A DNA stretch of 64,000 bases from Rhyacophila brunnea (GCA_022495005.1 JAGYXB010000360.1:549195-613194), one strand, 5' to 3'. Positions 50,801-56,709 are shown, numbered from the stretch's first letter. Translations and numbers: made by a program. Notes: generated from the sequence alone by a model not told the origin.

Positions 50801-53683
50801 GTTGTTGCTAGAACATCGTCTTATAACGAGAGTCTATATGCAACGTCTGAAGAGGGTATTGAAAAGATAATTAAGTACAAGATAAAAATAACTTTTTATA
50901 TACCACGTTTTTAAATTTTCTGTTGAATCATATAAACTTGACAATTCTATGTATTAATAAATACTTTTTTTTGTACTTGATAGAAATAGGTACTGAATAA
51001 ATATTATAGAATACATTTTACATAGATGTCATTTTGATTTCCATAGTAACGCACGTATATATTAATAATTTAGTTGCTAGGAACATCCCCTTAGCAACCA
51101 ATAAGAGTATTTTACTTTTTACGGATTTCTTCCGAAATAACTTTTCATACAAAACAGAATTAACTAAAAATGAATTCAATTCTACTTAAAGATGGCTAAA
51201 AGTATTAAAAGAATGCATTGGCATCGTGTTCTGATATATTCAAAAAGTTTCAAATGTCTAGCTAGTCGGGAAGTTAGTTAAAAATCGATTGCAAGATTTG
51301 TACTGGATAAACAACCACCGGACAAACAAGAATGCGAGCTAAGAAAAACGTGGTAATAAGTCGACTTGTACAGCATAACAATAAATGCTAACGATTTGAT
51401 TTGATTAGTTTTCAACCATAGCATTGCACCGCATATTAGTACATCGTCTCCGAATCTCCGATGGCACAACTAATAATTACATTCATTATATTATTTAAGT
51501 ACCTAGGTACCTATTAATTTTATCTATGACCAGAATTGACGACTTCTAATCGTGTGCCATTTAAAAGTAAATAATATTACAAACTTAATGTTATTTAAAA
51601 TTATTAAAATCTCATTATCGGAGTTCTAAAAAAAAGACAGATTAAAAGTGTCATTAAAAATCTGTTACAGCTAAAAATAGTTCACCATTTATTATGTAGG
51701 TACCCACGTTATCTCGGTTTGGAAAAAAAAATATTGTATTGATTTTTCGTGCGGGCTTTGTTATTTTTCCACGGAATAGTGCATAATCGATAGAGATAAT
51801 GAAAATTTGAAGGGTGGGTATACGTGAACACACAAAGAAGTGAATAAGAAAACAAAGCTAAAATTTTGATGCAGCTGCCATTGTATATCGAGTTCGACGA
51901 CCACAGACAACTCCGGTGCAATACCTCACAACTGACAAATATAAAATGTTGCAAAACAAACAAAAACACAATTATCATGTAAAAATATCGCAGTTTAAAC
52001 TTAAAAAGTATTTAAACGATATTTTCTTGTGAATAAATTGTATTTATTTTTATAATAATTTACAATGTTAATGGTGTATTTTTGTAAAAATGAATATTTT
52101 CTTACAAGTCCCATACGAGGTATTGCAACGCCAGTATGTGATACTGCAATGTACGTGACGAAAAACAGCTGCTGTCAGATCCATATGAGCGGAGTATTCA
52201 AAACAAAAACAAAATGTACGCTATAAAAATGGCGTCCGCCCGACGCGAAAAATAAACAAAAGACAGTCGCACTCGAAGGTTTTACATAATTTTACGCGGA
52301 TTATCGAAAAAAACAAACACGTGATTCTAGATATATGCCTAAATAATGTAAGAAAACAAAATAATATCCACAGAATCGACAGAAAGACGGCCGCGTGCCT
52401 AGGCGTGTAATTATAGAAAAGCTGTCACAACAAAGATCGAATGTAAATATTATTATCATTAGGCACACTATCATACGCACAATTTTATTAAAATACTTCA
52501 TAAATTGTGTCTATTTCAATGAAAATAATGTCAGAATTAATAAATAACGTCTACAGAACTTCAATGTCATGTGTTCATAATAAATAATAACACACAAAGC
52601 ATTGCCATGAATAATTTTATAATAATATTAATTACCTACCTAACCTTACCTAAAATTGTATTGTTTTAATACTGCAGATAGCGGTTTATAGTGTGCGTTT
52701 AGATAGGTAAATAAAACTAATGCAATTCGAAACAATGTGAACAATAAATGCATTTTTTACAAAATAAAAATAACAACGATTGTAGCAATATGTACAATAA
52801 TTATTAAGTATTTCTAATTTAAATTGCATTCATTAATCTTGTATCTAATAATATTATTGTTTGCTATTTTTAGATACATATCCGTTTACTTTGTGATAAT
52901 TTTATTCAATAATAAATTCTTATTGCGGTATTTCTGTGGTATAATTTTAGAAAAATATAGATAATATACAGTAGGTATAGAGTTATTTCATGATAAATTT
53001 GAAGAAAAAATTGAGCATTTAGGTTATAAATAACCTACACGTTTCAAAATAAGATGAATAATTATTATTTTAAGAAATGAATCATTATTACTGGGTACAC
53101 GAGATATATCACGTACGATTTGGACGAGTTTTTTTTTATATTAATGTATTTATTTTAATAAGATAAATAAAATAAATAAATTATTGTATGATGGTCACAG
53201 TATACCTAATGAGGTATTTTAAAATGCGGTTATCGATTTTATTGTAGGAATGTCTGGTAATTTATAACAACAAAACAAAGCATGGATCGTTAGGCCTACC
53301 TACATAATATTCTATTCTGATTTTCGCCAGACATTAATATTTTAATGATTAATTGATGATATGGTGATTGGCATTATTCAAAACAATAAATTAGCATTCA
53401 TGTTTAAATTAAATTATTAAATTTACACATTTTTTTCATCGCGAAAAAAAAACAATTGAAATACCTTCTAGATACGAAGTTCGATTTTTGAATTTTTATC
53501 GCGTTGAAAATGAACCTGTCAAAAACAGACAAATTAAAACGTACATTAGACATATCTACTTATTGACTTTGTGAATAATTGCCGTGGTGTGATGTAGGTA
53601 TAATGATAACGCATGCAATATTGTGAATGTTTACTTGTCAACTCACCGCCGAGGTCCTCCATTCCGCTCAATTTGTTCGTCAT
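20829..53683 (-). CDS. BNIP3: BNIP3 mitophagy receptor, complete six-exon coding gene
   Basis: Coding exons in order: 53683-53647, 25305-25164, 23093-23006, 21814-21747, 21495-21349, 20883-20829. All junctions are GT/AG, and phases 1,2,0,2,2 join without a stop into 178 residues (human BNIP3 has 194). BNIP3 is a tail-anchored outer-mitochondrial-membrane protein that recruits LC3/Atg8 for mitophagy and can promote cell death (family knowledge). Landmarks: SWVEL at 14-18, an Atg8-interacting WxxL motif; LRLLREAQRES near 34-44; an SP-rich stretch (SPKSPPNSPN); WVWQWSSRPDQLPPKDW at 98-114; a hydrophobic anchor at about 142-164 with S153-xxx-G157-xxx-G161; and a short basic tail. N150 replaces the histidine of mammalian BNIP3. 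Intron 1 is 28,341 bp and full of transposons. RNF220 lies divergently upstream. I am confident of family and structure; UTRs are not resolved. Confidence 0.95.
21349..21495 (-). CDS. BNIP3: BNIP3 coding exon 5 (transmembrane anchor)
   Basis: 147 nt after the acceptor GCTTTGTTTCACAG and before the donor GTAATTG. It encodes DWKFRHPARKVPLSLRRAR, a short linker, then the hydrophobic run LLASLLLSNLLSLLLGAGI. The RHP after DWKF is conserved in the family. The anchor targets the protein to the outer mitochondrial membrane. Confidence 0.95.
21561..21672 (+). mobile_element. tRNA-derived SINE fragment inside BNIP3 intron 4
   Basis: It contains CGGCTTATAATGTTGCG and the B-box-like AGGTTCGAATGCTGG, shared with the SINEs at 39960 and 45331. 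It fills nearly half of a 251-bp intron, in antisense orientation to the gene. Confidence 0.65.
21747..21814 (-). CDS. BNIP3: BNIP3 coding exon 4 (conserved BNIP3 block)
   Basis: 68 nt after the acceptor GTTTTTTTCAG and before the donor GTGAGTAG. It encodes DSELSSAEWVWQWSSRPDQL then PP and two bases of a lysine codon. W-W/I-W-x-WSSRP is the diagnostic BNIP3-family signature, N-terminal to the membrane anchor. Confidence 0.95.
22190..22739. mobile_element. TA-flanked MITE in BNIP3 intron 3
   Basis: The termini CACCCGATCCTCTTTTTGCA and TGCAAAAAGAGGATCGGGTG are perfect inverted repeats, followed inward by CCGTGTAAAA copies. TA flanks both ends (22188-22189, 22740-22741). It is 550 bp long with no transposase. 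The class is Tc1/mariner-like by its TA site. Confidence 0.82.
23006..23093 (-). CDS. BNIP3: BNIP3 coding exon 3
   Basis: 88 nt after the acceptor CCGTTTTCAG and before the donor GTATATTCC. It encodes PKSPPNSPNTEPSTEDEL and VYINYGGNK. The two bases left by exon 2 plus its first T make a serine codon. The proline/serine/acid-rich linker is typical of the variable middle of BNIP3 proteins. Confidence 0.9.
23190..23767. mobile_element. Dominant hAT-like MITE, best-preserved copy
   Basis: Ends CAATGGCGAGGGGTGGAGG and CCCCCACCCTTCACCACTG. The octamer GTATGCCC occurs exactly at 23182-23189 and 23768-23775, which fixes the boundaries and the 8-bp duplication. At 578 bp it shows the full module order, including the central hairpin around AAAATTATGTATGGTTTAATGG. 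It lies in BNIP3 intron 2. Confidence 0.88.
24118..24914. mobile_element. Dominant hAT-like MITE with a foreign insert
   Basis: The decayed left end (GGTGACGAAGGTAGGCTG) and right end (CCTCCACCCCTCGCCACTG) enclose normal modules broken at 24221-24490 by unrelated sequence. That insert is bounded by TGTAGAT on both sides (24214-24220, 24491-24497). It lies in BNIP3 intron 2, in tandem with the 23190 copy. Confidence 0.65.
25164..25305 (-). CDS. BNIP3: BNIP3 coding exon 2 (LC3-interacting motif)
   Basis: 142 nt between the acceptor TTTGTGATTGCAG and the donor GTATAGGTGC. It encodes SWVELGARSNTPLPS, then the conserved CLRLLREAQRES block and a Ser/Arg-rich end (SVASSRRD). The GC content is clearly higher than in the surrounding transposon sequence, as expected for an exon. 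Confidence 0.93.
25306..26261. other. BNIP3 intron 1, proximal part; one transposon end only
   Basis: At 25600-25625, TTAAGCCGGATACTCATTAGCG matches the terminus of the TTAA element at 58696-59773 (given here in part). No partner end is visible. The rest is AT-rich and unrecognised. Confidence 0.4.
26262..26471 (+). pseudogene. LINE 3' end with GAT-repeat tail
   Basis: It reads RRRDNRWTNLVIQWYPRG, then GRPRGRWIDKM, an interrupted DWEK-like stretch, and ends TGATGATGATGATAC. This is the usual C-terminus and simple-repeat tail of an RTE-type LINE. It has several stops and lies in BNIP3 intron 1. Confidence 0.65.
26472..27009. other. Intron 1 sequence, nothing recognised
   Basis: AT-rich. The last ~150 bp may belong to the 3' part of the adjacent pogo-like fragment, but no terminus is visible. 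Confidence 0.3.
27010..27295 (-). pseudogene. pogo/Tigger (jerky-like) transposase DDE-domain fragment
   Basis: It encodes VYNADETGLFWKLLLRKTYV, then GRKVPKDSITIMPCSNATGT and HKMKLLFIGKARNPK. NADETGLFWK...R and NATGTHK.KLL.IGKA are the core of the DDE superfamily endonuclease of Tigger/pogo and jerky-like proteins. The first catalytic Asp lies in NADE. No helix-turn-helix/CENPB N-terminus precedes it; upstream sequence is an unrelated repeat. It is a dead fragment about 95 codons long, against roughly 500 for an intact transposase. Confidence 0.85.
27375..27705 (+). repeat. CRE-containing dispersed repeat, copy 3 (fullest)
   Basis: Includes CGAGCCGGTATAGGAATGACC, AACTTGTCGATTGCGACAG, GTCGACCAATCTGTGGAGCTC (in blocks) and GATGACGTCACATCGACG, with TGACGTCA at 27638-27645. 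It ends GTTTTGATATGAGAGCC. Confidence 0.65.
27955..28310 (-). repeat. Dispersed repeat with internal tandem duplication, copy 2
   Basis: Inverted match to 5530-5935. GGGAATTTATAGCAATAT and ACCTTTATTGTAAT occur twice (near 28067 and 28171), as in copy 1, followed by CAGATGATTCGTCCATATTAATG. Confidence 0.62.
28788..29231. mobile_element. hAT-type MITE with perfect 8-bp duplication
   Basis: Termini CAGTGTTGCCA and TGGCAACACTG. The octamer AACCAGTT is exact on both sides (28780-28787, 29232-29239). It is 444 bp long and rich in ATTATAGTA strings in both orientations. No coding sequence. The intact duplication suggests a fairly recent insertion into BNIP3 intron 1. Confidence 0.85.
29381..29710 (-). 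mobile_element. TTAA-flanked MITE, copy A
   Basis: Starts GGCTACCTCAGCTGAGGCA after TTAA (29377-29380) and ends TTTCACTGAAGTACCGTC before TCAA (29711-29714, a one-base change from TTAA). It is inverted relative to the copies at 29954 and 57245. Internal shared strings: GAATTAATTCCCCCGTCGCC and AAACAAATTGACGTGTTC. Confidence 0.75.
29954..30323 (+). mobile_element. TTAA-flanked MITE, copy B
   Basis: Starts GACGATACATCAGTGAAACGG after TTAA (29950-29953) and ends CCTCAACTGAGGTATAGCC before TTAA (30324-30327). It lies head to head with copy A, 243 bp apart. TTAA sites suit piggyBac or Kolobok families; which one cannot be decided here. Confidence 0.78.
30752..31134. mobile_element. Inverted-repeat element C, copy 1
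   Basis: The ends CAGTGACGTCCC and GGGACGTCAC are short inverted repeats. Near both ends are strings with AATGCCGCC / GCCGCCC. A second, inverted and interrupted copy lies at 46525-47617. A minus-strand open frame upstream (30350-30691) is unrelated to any protein I know. Confidence 0.6.
31257..32155. mobile_element. Mutator-like non-autonomous element with 9-bp duplication
   Basis: The left end GCAAAACGACAAAACCGCCC and the right end, whose inverse reads GAGGTCCCGACAAAACCGCCC, share GACAAAACCGCCC.GA.ATTGCCG as an inverted repeat. The 9-mer TTCGTTTGG is exact on both sides (31248-31256, 32156-32164). It is 899 bp with no transposase and carries the tRNA-like block at 31660-31732. A 9-bp duplication and G-starting ends suggest MULE origin (inference). 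Confidence 0.75.
31660..31732 (-). ncRNA. Degenerate tRNA-like (Ile-type anticodon loop) sequence inside a transposon
   Basis: On the minus strand: GGGGTAAAGGTAGTGCG resembles a D-arm/A box; TTCGG-CTGATAA-CCGAA is a perfect anticodon stem-loop with GAT; and GGTGGCTCGAATCCAATCG resembles a T-arm/B box. It is followed by GCG and a run of nine T, like a Pol III terminator. The D stem, T stem and acceptor stem do not pair properly. I do not call it a working tRNA. Confidence 0.35.
32165..35003. other. BNIP3 intron 1, largely unrecognised AT-rich DNA
   Basis: No gene, clear repeat end or splice structure was found. 32940-33040 is GC-richer (a local CGCGCCTCCCC / GGGGAGGCGCG-type palindrome near 32993-33014) and may be a decayed transposon tip. 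Homopolymer T runs occur near 32800-32816. Confidence 0.35.
35004..35290 (+). pseudogene. LINE C-terminal fragment, copy 1
   Basis: The plus strand reads DECDVLEDIVHIAVQ, IADSFENVDEL, GALAVGKTEELGKIVK in shifting frames, then SLGKIIKK. The same peptides are in frame at 48065-48312. C..CDVLEDIVH....C is the CCHC-type knuckle near the end of many insect LINE ORF2 proteins. Frameshifts and a lost cysteine show decay. Confidence 0.65.
35635..36814. mobile_element. Dominant hAT-like MITE with a nested hAT MITE
   Basis: Left end CAGTGGAGGTAGGCCG, a shortened terminus; right end CCTCCACCCCTAGCCGCTG. Internal modules are in the standard order, including several GTGCAC...CAGTCATACTTATTTG units. The segment 35708-36100 is a separate insertion. 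Confidence 0.7.
35708..36100. mobile_element. hAT MITE with GGAGC-rich termini, nested
   Basis: The left end CAGAGCGTTGGAGCGGA and right end TCCGCTCCAACGCTTTG are inverted repeats. Near each end GCTCCG/CGGAGC strings repeat. The flanks CTAATTAT and CTAATTGA agree at 6 of 8 positions, with the host MITE sequence continuing on both sides. 393 bp, non-coding. Confidence 0.8.
36815..37950. other. BNIP3 intron 1, no feature recognised
   Basis: AT-rich sequence with local strings AATCCCGGGAT near 37055-37095 that recur around 38476. This may mark a decayed element spanning the two sites. Confidence 0.35.
37955..38285 (+). mobile_element. TTAA-family MITE, copy D (degraded)
   Basis: It shares AATTTTCAACTATAGG, GCGACGAAATTTCGGACTGG, TTAATTCTTAAATCGTGTAAAG and CCGTGCCCCAGCTGAGG with copies at 29381, 29954 and 57245. 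Both outer ends are decayed and the TTAA sites are not visible. Confidence 0.6.
38810..38988 (-). mobile_element. tRNA-derived SINE with target duplication
   Basis: The minus strand starts GGCGGCTGTCGTGGTACAGTG. The A-box-like head is followed by GGCGTTTGCCTTCC and the B box GGGTTCGATTCCCGG. It then runs through a tRNA-unrelated body to an A-rich tail (plus-strand T run at 38813-38821). CTCCGTGA flanks both ends (38802-38809, 38989-38996). Confidence 0.78.
39290..39806 (+). repeat. Dispersed repeat family H, copy 2
   Basis: It has the same left (CATTGCCGACTCAAGTAGAAAGC) and right (GTGGACCACTCGTTGCTTGTG, TTTATTAATCTAAA) ends as 6655-7430, with a shorter interior. The left string is given in full in fewer than two dozen bases only across two blocks. 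Confidence 0.6.
39838..39935 (+). mobile_element. SINE tail fragment
   Basis: It contains TGTGTGCTTGGACCCATAG and GGACCTAATAGGTTGACCAAG, matching the tRNA-unrelated body of the complete SINE that follows at 39960. The tRNA-like head is missing. Confidence 0.5.
39960..40128 (+). mobile_element. tRNA-derived SINE (second family)
   Basis: The head GCCCACAATGGCCGAGAGG holds an A-box-like TGGCCGAGAGG. B-box-like GGTTCGTATCC begins near 40015. The body continues TGTGTTTGGAATAGTGTGG, CCTAATAGGTTGAAAAGTGG, and ends near CATCCATTTCTTATAAAAAC. The same family is at 45331-45520, 21561-21672 and, inverted, 61075-61162. Confidence 0.72.
40360..41970. repeat. Cluster of GC-rich repeat fragments related to 13521-13877
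   Basis: The pieces at 40370-40460 (GGGCTCTAGCCTGGGGGGCC), 40640-40710, 41575-41660 (CTCAGGCTAG...GGCGGGCCCCC) and 41915-41970 (CCCCCAGGCTAGAGCCCTGTC) share strings with each other and with the 13.5 kb element, in both orientations. The sequence between them is AT-rich and unrecognised. Confidence 0.5.
42571..43100. mobile_element. Dominant hAT-like MITE with perfect duplication, shortened left end
   Basis: The left terminus is reduced to CACGTAGGTTGTTAAGATCC. The right end is CATCCACCCTTCACTACTG. CTGTATAT occurs exactly at 42563-42570 and 43101-43108, so the left end was already short, or was trimmed, without losing the duplication. Confidence 0.82.
43305..43497. mobile_element. Hairpin-tailed small element with 12-bp duplication, copy 2
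   Basis: Starts TTATTAATTGAGTTAGCATTT. The inverted arms run from ACAAGAAATGAAAATATAATT to its partner AATTATATTTTCATTTCTTGT, continuing through AAATTCTACAGG / CCTGTAGAATTT. The 12-mer ATCATTATATGG is exact at 43293-43304 and 43498-43509. It has a longer loop than the 14265 copy. Confidence 0.78.
43878..44041. mobile_element. Very short hAT MITE
   Basis: Ends CAGTGGTTTCCAA and TTGGTAATCACTG. Flanks TGCTAGAG and CACTAGAT agree at 5 of 8 positions. 164 bp. Single tips of similar sequence occur near 32960 and 50518. Confidence 0.6.
44640..44855 (+). repeat. CRE-containing dispersed repeat, copy 4
   Basis: It starts near GAGCCGGTATAGAAATGACC, keeps AACTTGTCGATTGCAACA and GATGACGTCACATCAACG (TGACGTCA at 44794-44801), and ends GTTTTGATGTGAGAGC. 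Confidence 0.62.
45331..45520 (+). mobile_element. tRNA-derived SINE (second family), copy 2
   Basis: The head CGCCCACGATGGCCGAGCGG, CGTCGGCTTATAGTGTCG and B-box CCAGGTTCGAATAATGGG are followed by the family body ending near TTAACATACATTTCTTGTAC. Confidence 0.72.
45521..45929. other. Unidentified GC-richer stretch
   Basis: The plus-strand open frame at 45535-45774 has a proline/arginine-rich composition (RRPPKDIGVSSRLRVRSRS) and no recognised domain. It could be a decayed transposon tail. I do not call a gene. Confidence 0.3.
45930..46150 (-). pseudogene. LINE C-terminal fragment
   Basis: The minus strand reads HILWECFRMCSEREEMLRSV, then GPIGPSDLVATKAIYLAF before stops. H-LW-C...ER..M and PSDLV....I..AF resemble the zinc-knuckle-like end of R1/Jockey-type ORF2 proteins. 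One frame carries most of it. No ends are visible. Confidence 0.5.
46525..47617. mobile_element. Inverted-repeat element C, copy 2, split by a LINE
   Basis: It matches 30752-31134 in inverted orientation. Right end GAGACGTCACTG preceded by GGGCGGCATTTTGTC. The left part has TCGCGATGTCTAGTTTACTTCC, the inverse of 30935-30965. A LINE fragment sits between the two halves. Confidence 0.6.
46758..47466 (+). pseudogene. RTE-like LINE, 5'-truncated, with 13-bp target duplication
   Basis: It encodes GLQINQSKTKYM, KFTYLGSSLN and LLIYKTIIRPV in one frame. After a frameshift near 47035 come YGCETWCLTQNEENKLAVFERKIFG (in parts), then a stop, then RLRCAGYVERIPG. This is the RT thumb and C-terminal region of an RTE-type element. 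GGATATACATTTT is exact at 46745-46757 and 47467-47479. The 3' tail is GAAGAAGAA. Confidence 0.85.
48065..48312 (-). pseudogene. LINE C-terminal fragment, copy 2 (in frame)
   Basis: It encodes MQLCGECDVLEDIVHVAVQC, KYERHRVHLRIADIF and EGALAVGRAEEIGRIVKFW. The C-G-E-C...H....C knuckle is complete here. The left edge is an (AT)n tract at about 48040-48068, a likely 3' tail. About 85 codons are left of a protein usually near 1000. Confidence 0.72.
48400..48950. repeat. Dispersed repeat family F, longest copy
   Basis: It shares ATGCTATACGGCCGTCTCTTTCC, GGTGAACTGTGATACGG and CCATTCCATACAAATCT-type strings (inverted) with 56850-57240 and 57775-58060, and with 480-650. The class is unknown. Confidence 0.5.
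48962..49460. mobile_element. Dominant hAT-like MITE, composite copy
   Basis: Left end CAGTGGCGAATTGTGGAGG, right end CTCGACCCTTCGCCACTG. An extra internal terminus-like string, AACAGCCTACCTCCACTATG, at about 49309-49328 suggests fusion of two copies or slippage. Confidence 0.68.
49684..50163 (+). repeat. Dispersed repeat family H, copy 3
   Basis: Ends ATTGCCCACTGAAGAAGG and GTGGACCACTCGTTGCTTGTG plus TTTATTAATCTAAAAATGGC. The interior is unlike that of the other two copies. Confidence 0.58.
50164..53640. other. Distal BNIP3 intron 1, no repeat or exon recognised
   Basis: AT-rich sequence comparatively free of the MITE families. Open frames at 51278-51469, 51709-51978 and 52301-52501 (minus) look like chance frames in AT-rich DNA. 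Regulatory sequence may be present, but nothing specific can be supported. Confidence 0.4.
53647..53683 (-). CDS. BNIP3: BNIP3 coding exon 1
   Basis: It encodes MTNKLSGMEDLG plus the first base of the next codon, then the donor GTGAGT (plus strand ACTCAC at 53641-53646). The phase-1 end pairs exactly with the AG start of exon 2 to make a glutamate codon before SWVEL. The first ATG is taken as the start. The upstream minus-strand sequence to about 53870 looks like 5' UTR and promoter. Confidence 0.9.
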
Positions 53684-53713
53684 ATTGCACAGCACGGCAC
53701 TAAAACTTGTCAA

Positions 53714-53721
53714 TTGTTTAC
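53714..53721 (+). promoter_or_regulatory. FoxO-type site just upstream of BNIP3 start
   Basis: TTGTTTAC, the DAF-16/FoxO family consensus, lies 31 bp upstream of the BNIP3 ATG. A second exact copy on the other strand (GTAAACAA) is at 54646-54653. The motif match is seen in the sequence; function is inference. Confidence 0.3.
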
Positions 53722-54955
53722 TTTCGATTGTTTTTTAACGCGAAATAAGTGTTTTAATATTGCACACAACAAACTGCGTTGCGAAAATTAGACTTGATCG
53801 GTCTGCGGACGCCTTTGTTTTGTGTTGTGACAGGGCGAGTGAATTGCCATGTGTCTCTGTCCGGATTCCCTACTATTCACACTATTCAAACATAAGATTA
53901 ATAGGGATTTTATAGAACAATATTATATTATCGTAGCACAATTTTAATCAAGTTGCAACTTGATTTTTTTGTATTGATATTATGTATTTTTTACAATAAT
54001 CTATGGTCACTACAGCATAATATAATTTTATGTAGAAAAAATAGTATTATTTCATTGTTGAAGTACTTACTGTAAGCTGTACCTACCACGTAAAATATTA
54101 TTTAAAACACAATACACGTTATTGGGTATGAAAATCATGACTTTCAACAGTGAGGAAAGTACCAATATAGATTCGTGGTTATTTATTTTTATATAATATT
54201 TATTACGGTTGCTTTAACCCTTATTTAGTAAAAATAATCAGATAATACTATTAGATCAGCATCCATCTTATAATCGACCTAACGAGCCTAGAATCAGTCA
54301 AAGCATGTTCTACGTAAAATTGAAAATGATAGGAAGTAAGTACTTAGCTTATTAATATTATTTCATTTTAAAGTATCGTTTGGAATTTACTACAAAAAAA
54401 TATATTATCTTATGACCATGATATTACTATAAATGTTTGTGAAGTCAGTGATTATCATTGTAATAGAAACAATTTAAAAAAATACAAATTAGGGAGAGTT
54501 CGTTATAGCTTGGCAATTCTGAATAAATTATCAATTGATCACGTGATAGAATTCAGCCAATAGATGACAAGGCTATGGCTGTTGGGGAAATGTGGCCAAT
54601 CACTTCGTACTGCGTTTTCCATATTGTTTGTTTTGTGACGTCGATGTAAACAACGTACGTTCCGTTAAGAGAAAAATATAAATAATGATAACCATTATCC
54701 TGATAGAACCTCTTTTGAACGAATTATTTTTTCAAAAATAAAATTACATCATTTTCATCGATCATCATAATTTATTTTTTAATTAATTTAATTTAATGTA
54801 GCTATCAGTAGAAGATTGGGAGAAATTTAATAATAAATAACTCCTACAAGATCTTTTGAGTCGGCAATCCATTCAATTATAAAAGAATATTATTTTAAAT
54901 TGTGTGAACAATAAAAATCTATCACGAAACTCAAGATCGTCAGTAGGTAATATGG

Positions 54956-55960
54956 CAGGGGCGGGCAAACTTTTTGGATGGAGGGCCAAATTCAAGAATT
55001 CAAAATGAGCTGCGGGCCGCAAGTGAAATACCATTTTTAGATATACACTATTTATTATCACGAAAAATAAACATTACAAAAAAATTAATGAGAAGAATGA
55101 AAGTGTTGTACATTTTTCAACATTTTTTCAAATTCAGGTGTTAATTTTGTGGTTGATATTTTCAAAACTGCTTGTAAATGGGCATCGGAGATATTTGATC
55201 GTAAAGATTTTTTATTGAGGTTCATGATCGAAAATGTTTGTTCACATATATAGGTTGATCCAAAAACAACGAACATTTTTCTTGCATAATCTTTAAGTTG
55301 TTCGAATTTGTCTGAATTAAGGGCATTGTAAAATTTTGATATATCTTCACGACGATGCAATTCTCTTAAATCAGTGTCACACTGCAGACCAATAATCTCA
55401 AGTTGTAGCTCTGTCAGTACACCATCAATATCTATTGAAAATGGATCGCGTACTGTTGCTAAACTTGTCTCAATTTTTTGGAAGTTACCAAATCTTTGTA
55501 AAAAATCGTCATTCAGAGCTTTAATAATTTTACCATATTCTTCAAATTTATATTCTGGGATATTCAGCAACTTCAAAGTTGGAAAGTGGTCCACGTTCTT
55601 ATTCGATATTTTGTCGAAGGAACAACTTGAGTTTTAATTGAAATCCATTCAAACTCTTCACCATATCGTGGGTATATATTTTTTTTCCTTGCAACGCAGA
55701 GTTAAAAGTATTTAAATGTGTCATGATGTTCAACATAGAAAATAGTGATTACATAGTGTGAGACGAGACGCAAGGAAGACGTACTGAGATAATACATTAA
55801 CGAAACTAGAAATTCTTCAAATTTTAATCTATTGTCAATATTTTTTAAAAAAATATAAAAAAAGTTATTCGTAATCAGAAGTACAATTAATGATGGCGGG
55901 CCGCAAAAAAATAGCCGGCGGGCCACATGCGGCCCGCGGGCCGCAGTTTGCCCCCCCCTG
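54956..55960 (-). mobile_element. hAT element, internally deleted, between BNIP3 and RNF220
   Basis: Terminal inverted repeats CAGGGGCGGGCAAACT and AGTTTGCCCCCCCCTG are followed inward by GGGCC/GGCCC-rich subterminal repeats. The octamer TAATATGG is exact on both sides (54948-54955, 55961-55968). The 1005-bp element retains only the transposase C-terminus. The identical duplication indicates a young insertion. Confidence 0.93.
55085..55745 (-). pseudogene. hAT transposase C-terminal fragment (hATC dimerisation domain)
   Basis: The main frame, 55085-55594, is 169 codons. An upstream piece in another frame reads MTHLNTFNSALQGKKIYTH and VKSLNGFQLKLKLF. This is the helical LN.LN..LQGK region of the insect/vertebrate hAT family that includes GTF2IRD2- and ZBED-like proteins. 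The main frame ends with FGSTYICEQTFSIMNLNKKS and SDAHLQAVLKIS, the classic CE..FS.MN..K...R..L.D.HL dimerisation motif. The catalytic N-terminal two thirds and the BED finger are absent, with a frameshift near 55600. It cannot act as a transposase. Confidence 0.85.
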
Positions 55961-56358
55961 TAATATGGCAATGGTTGACATTAATATGTGGGGAAAAATA
56001 TTATTCCACCAGCAAATAAACATACACACTGTCATTTAAATGGCAACACTATAGAACTAAAATTTTTAAAGTGACGGCTGGCCGAAGAGTAAAGTGGAAG
56101 TACACCGATATTTGTTTACTTTTTTTACCGACTCAAAAACAAATATAACCTAAAACGACGCGAAATATAACCAAACTAATCAGTTATAATATTAATAAAC
56201 GTCCAATAAACGCGTAATGCGTCCATTTTCTCACAACCGCCGCATCGATGTGAACAGATTCGTATCGTAGCATCTCCCCAATGTTATTGTGATATGTCAA
56301 GAATTCTCTGGCATCCAAATGTTTTGCAATGTTTCTGTCGCAAGTCTACGCTCCCATA

Positions 56359-56709
56359 ATGGCGGGGGACAGTTCTCAAATGCACAACGGCGCCGTAAAC
56401 AATAATCTGAACGCCCTGGAAGGGACTTCCGCAGATTTCGACGACAATTTGATAGTGAACAGTGTCAGATCGAGGAAGAAGAACATAGACTTGCCTTGCT
56501 GCCCCGTTTGCAGTTGTACTCTGAGGCCTAGTGAACTGCAGAGTCATTTGTCGCTGGAGATGGACAAACTGTCTAAGATTACGGCAGTTATTTCTAAAAG
56601 AAAGTCCAGTAGTATTTCTCCGGGGGCCATGGTCGGCTGTTCCAGTTCGAATGGGTCCGGTGGTGAAGAAATTGACGTCACAGGCAATACTGGGAGTGAA
56701 GTATATGAG
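56359..56709 (+). CDS. RNF220: RNF220 coding exon 1
   Basis: 117 codons from MAGDSSQMHNGA to SEVYE. It holds the first CPVC motif (residues 48-51) and a Ser/Lys-rich linker (SKRKSSSISPG). The donor GTTTGG is weak, but the VYE/RVRRNRE join matches the family alignment around the conserved FxRVRxNR segment. Confidence 0.88.

Noticed and set aside
51709..52501. Minus-strand open frames with signal-peptide-like starts in BNIP3 intron 1
   Set aside because: AT-rich DNA naturally encodes Phe/Ile/Leu-rich frames. No splice sites or homology support a gene.
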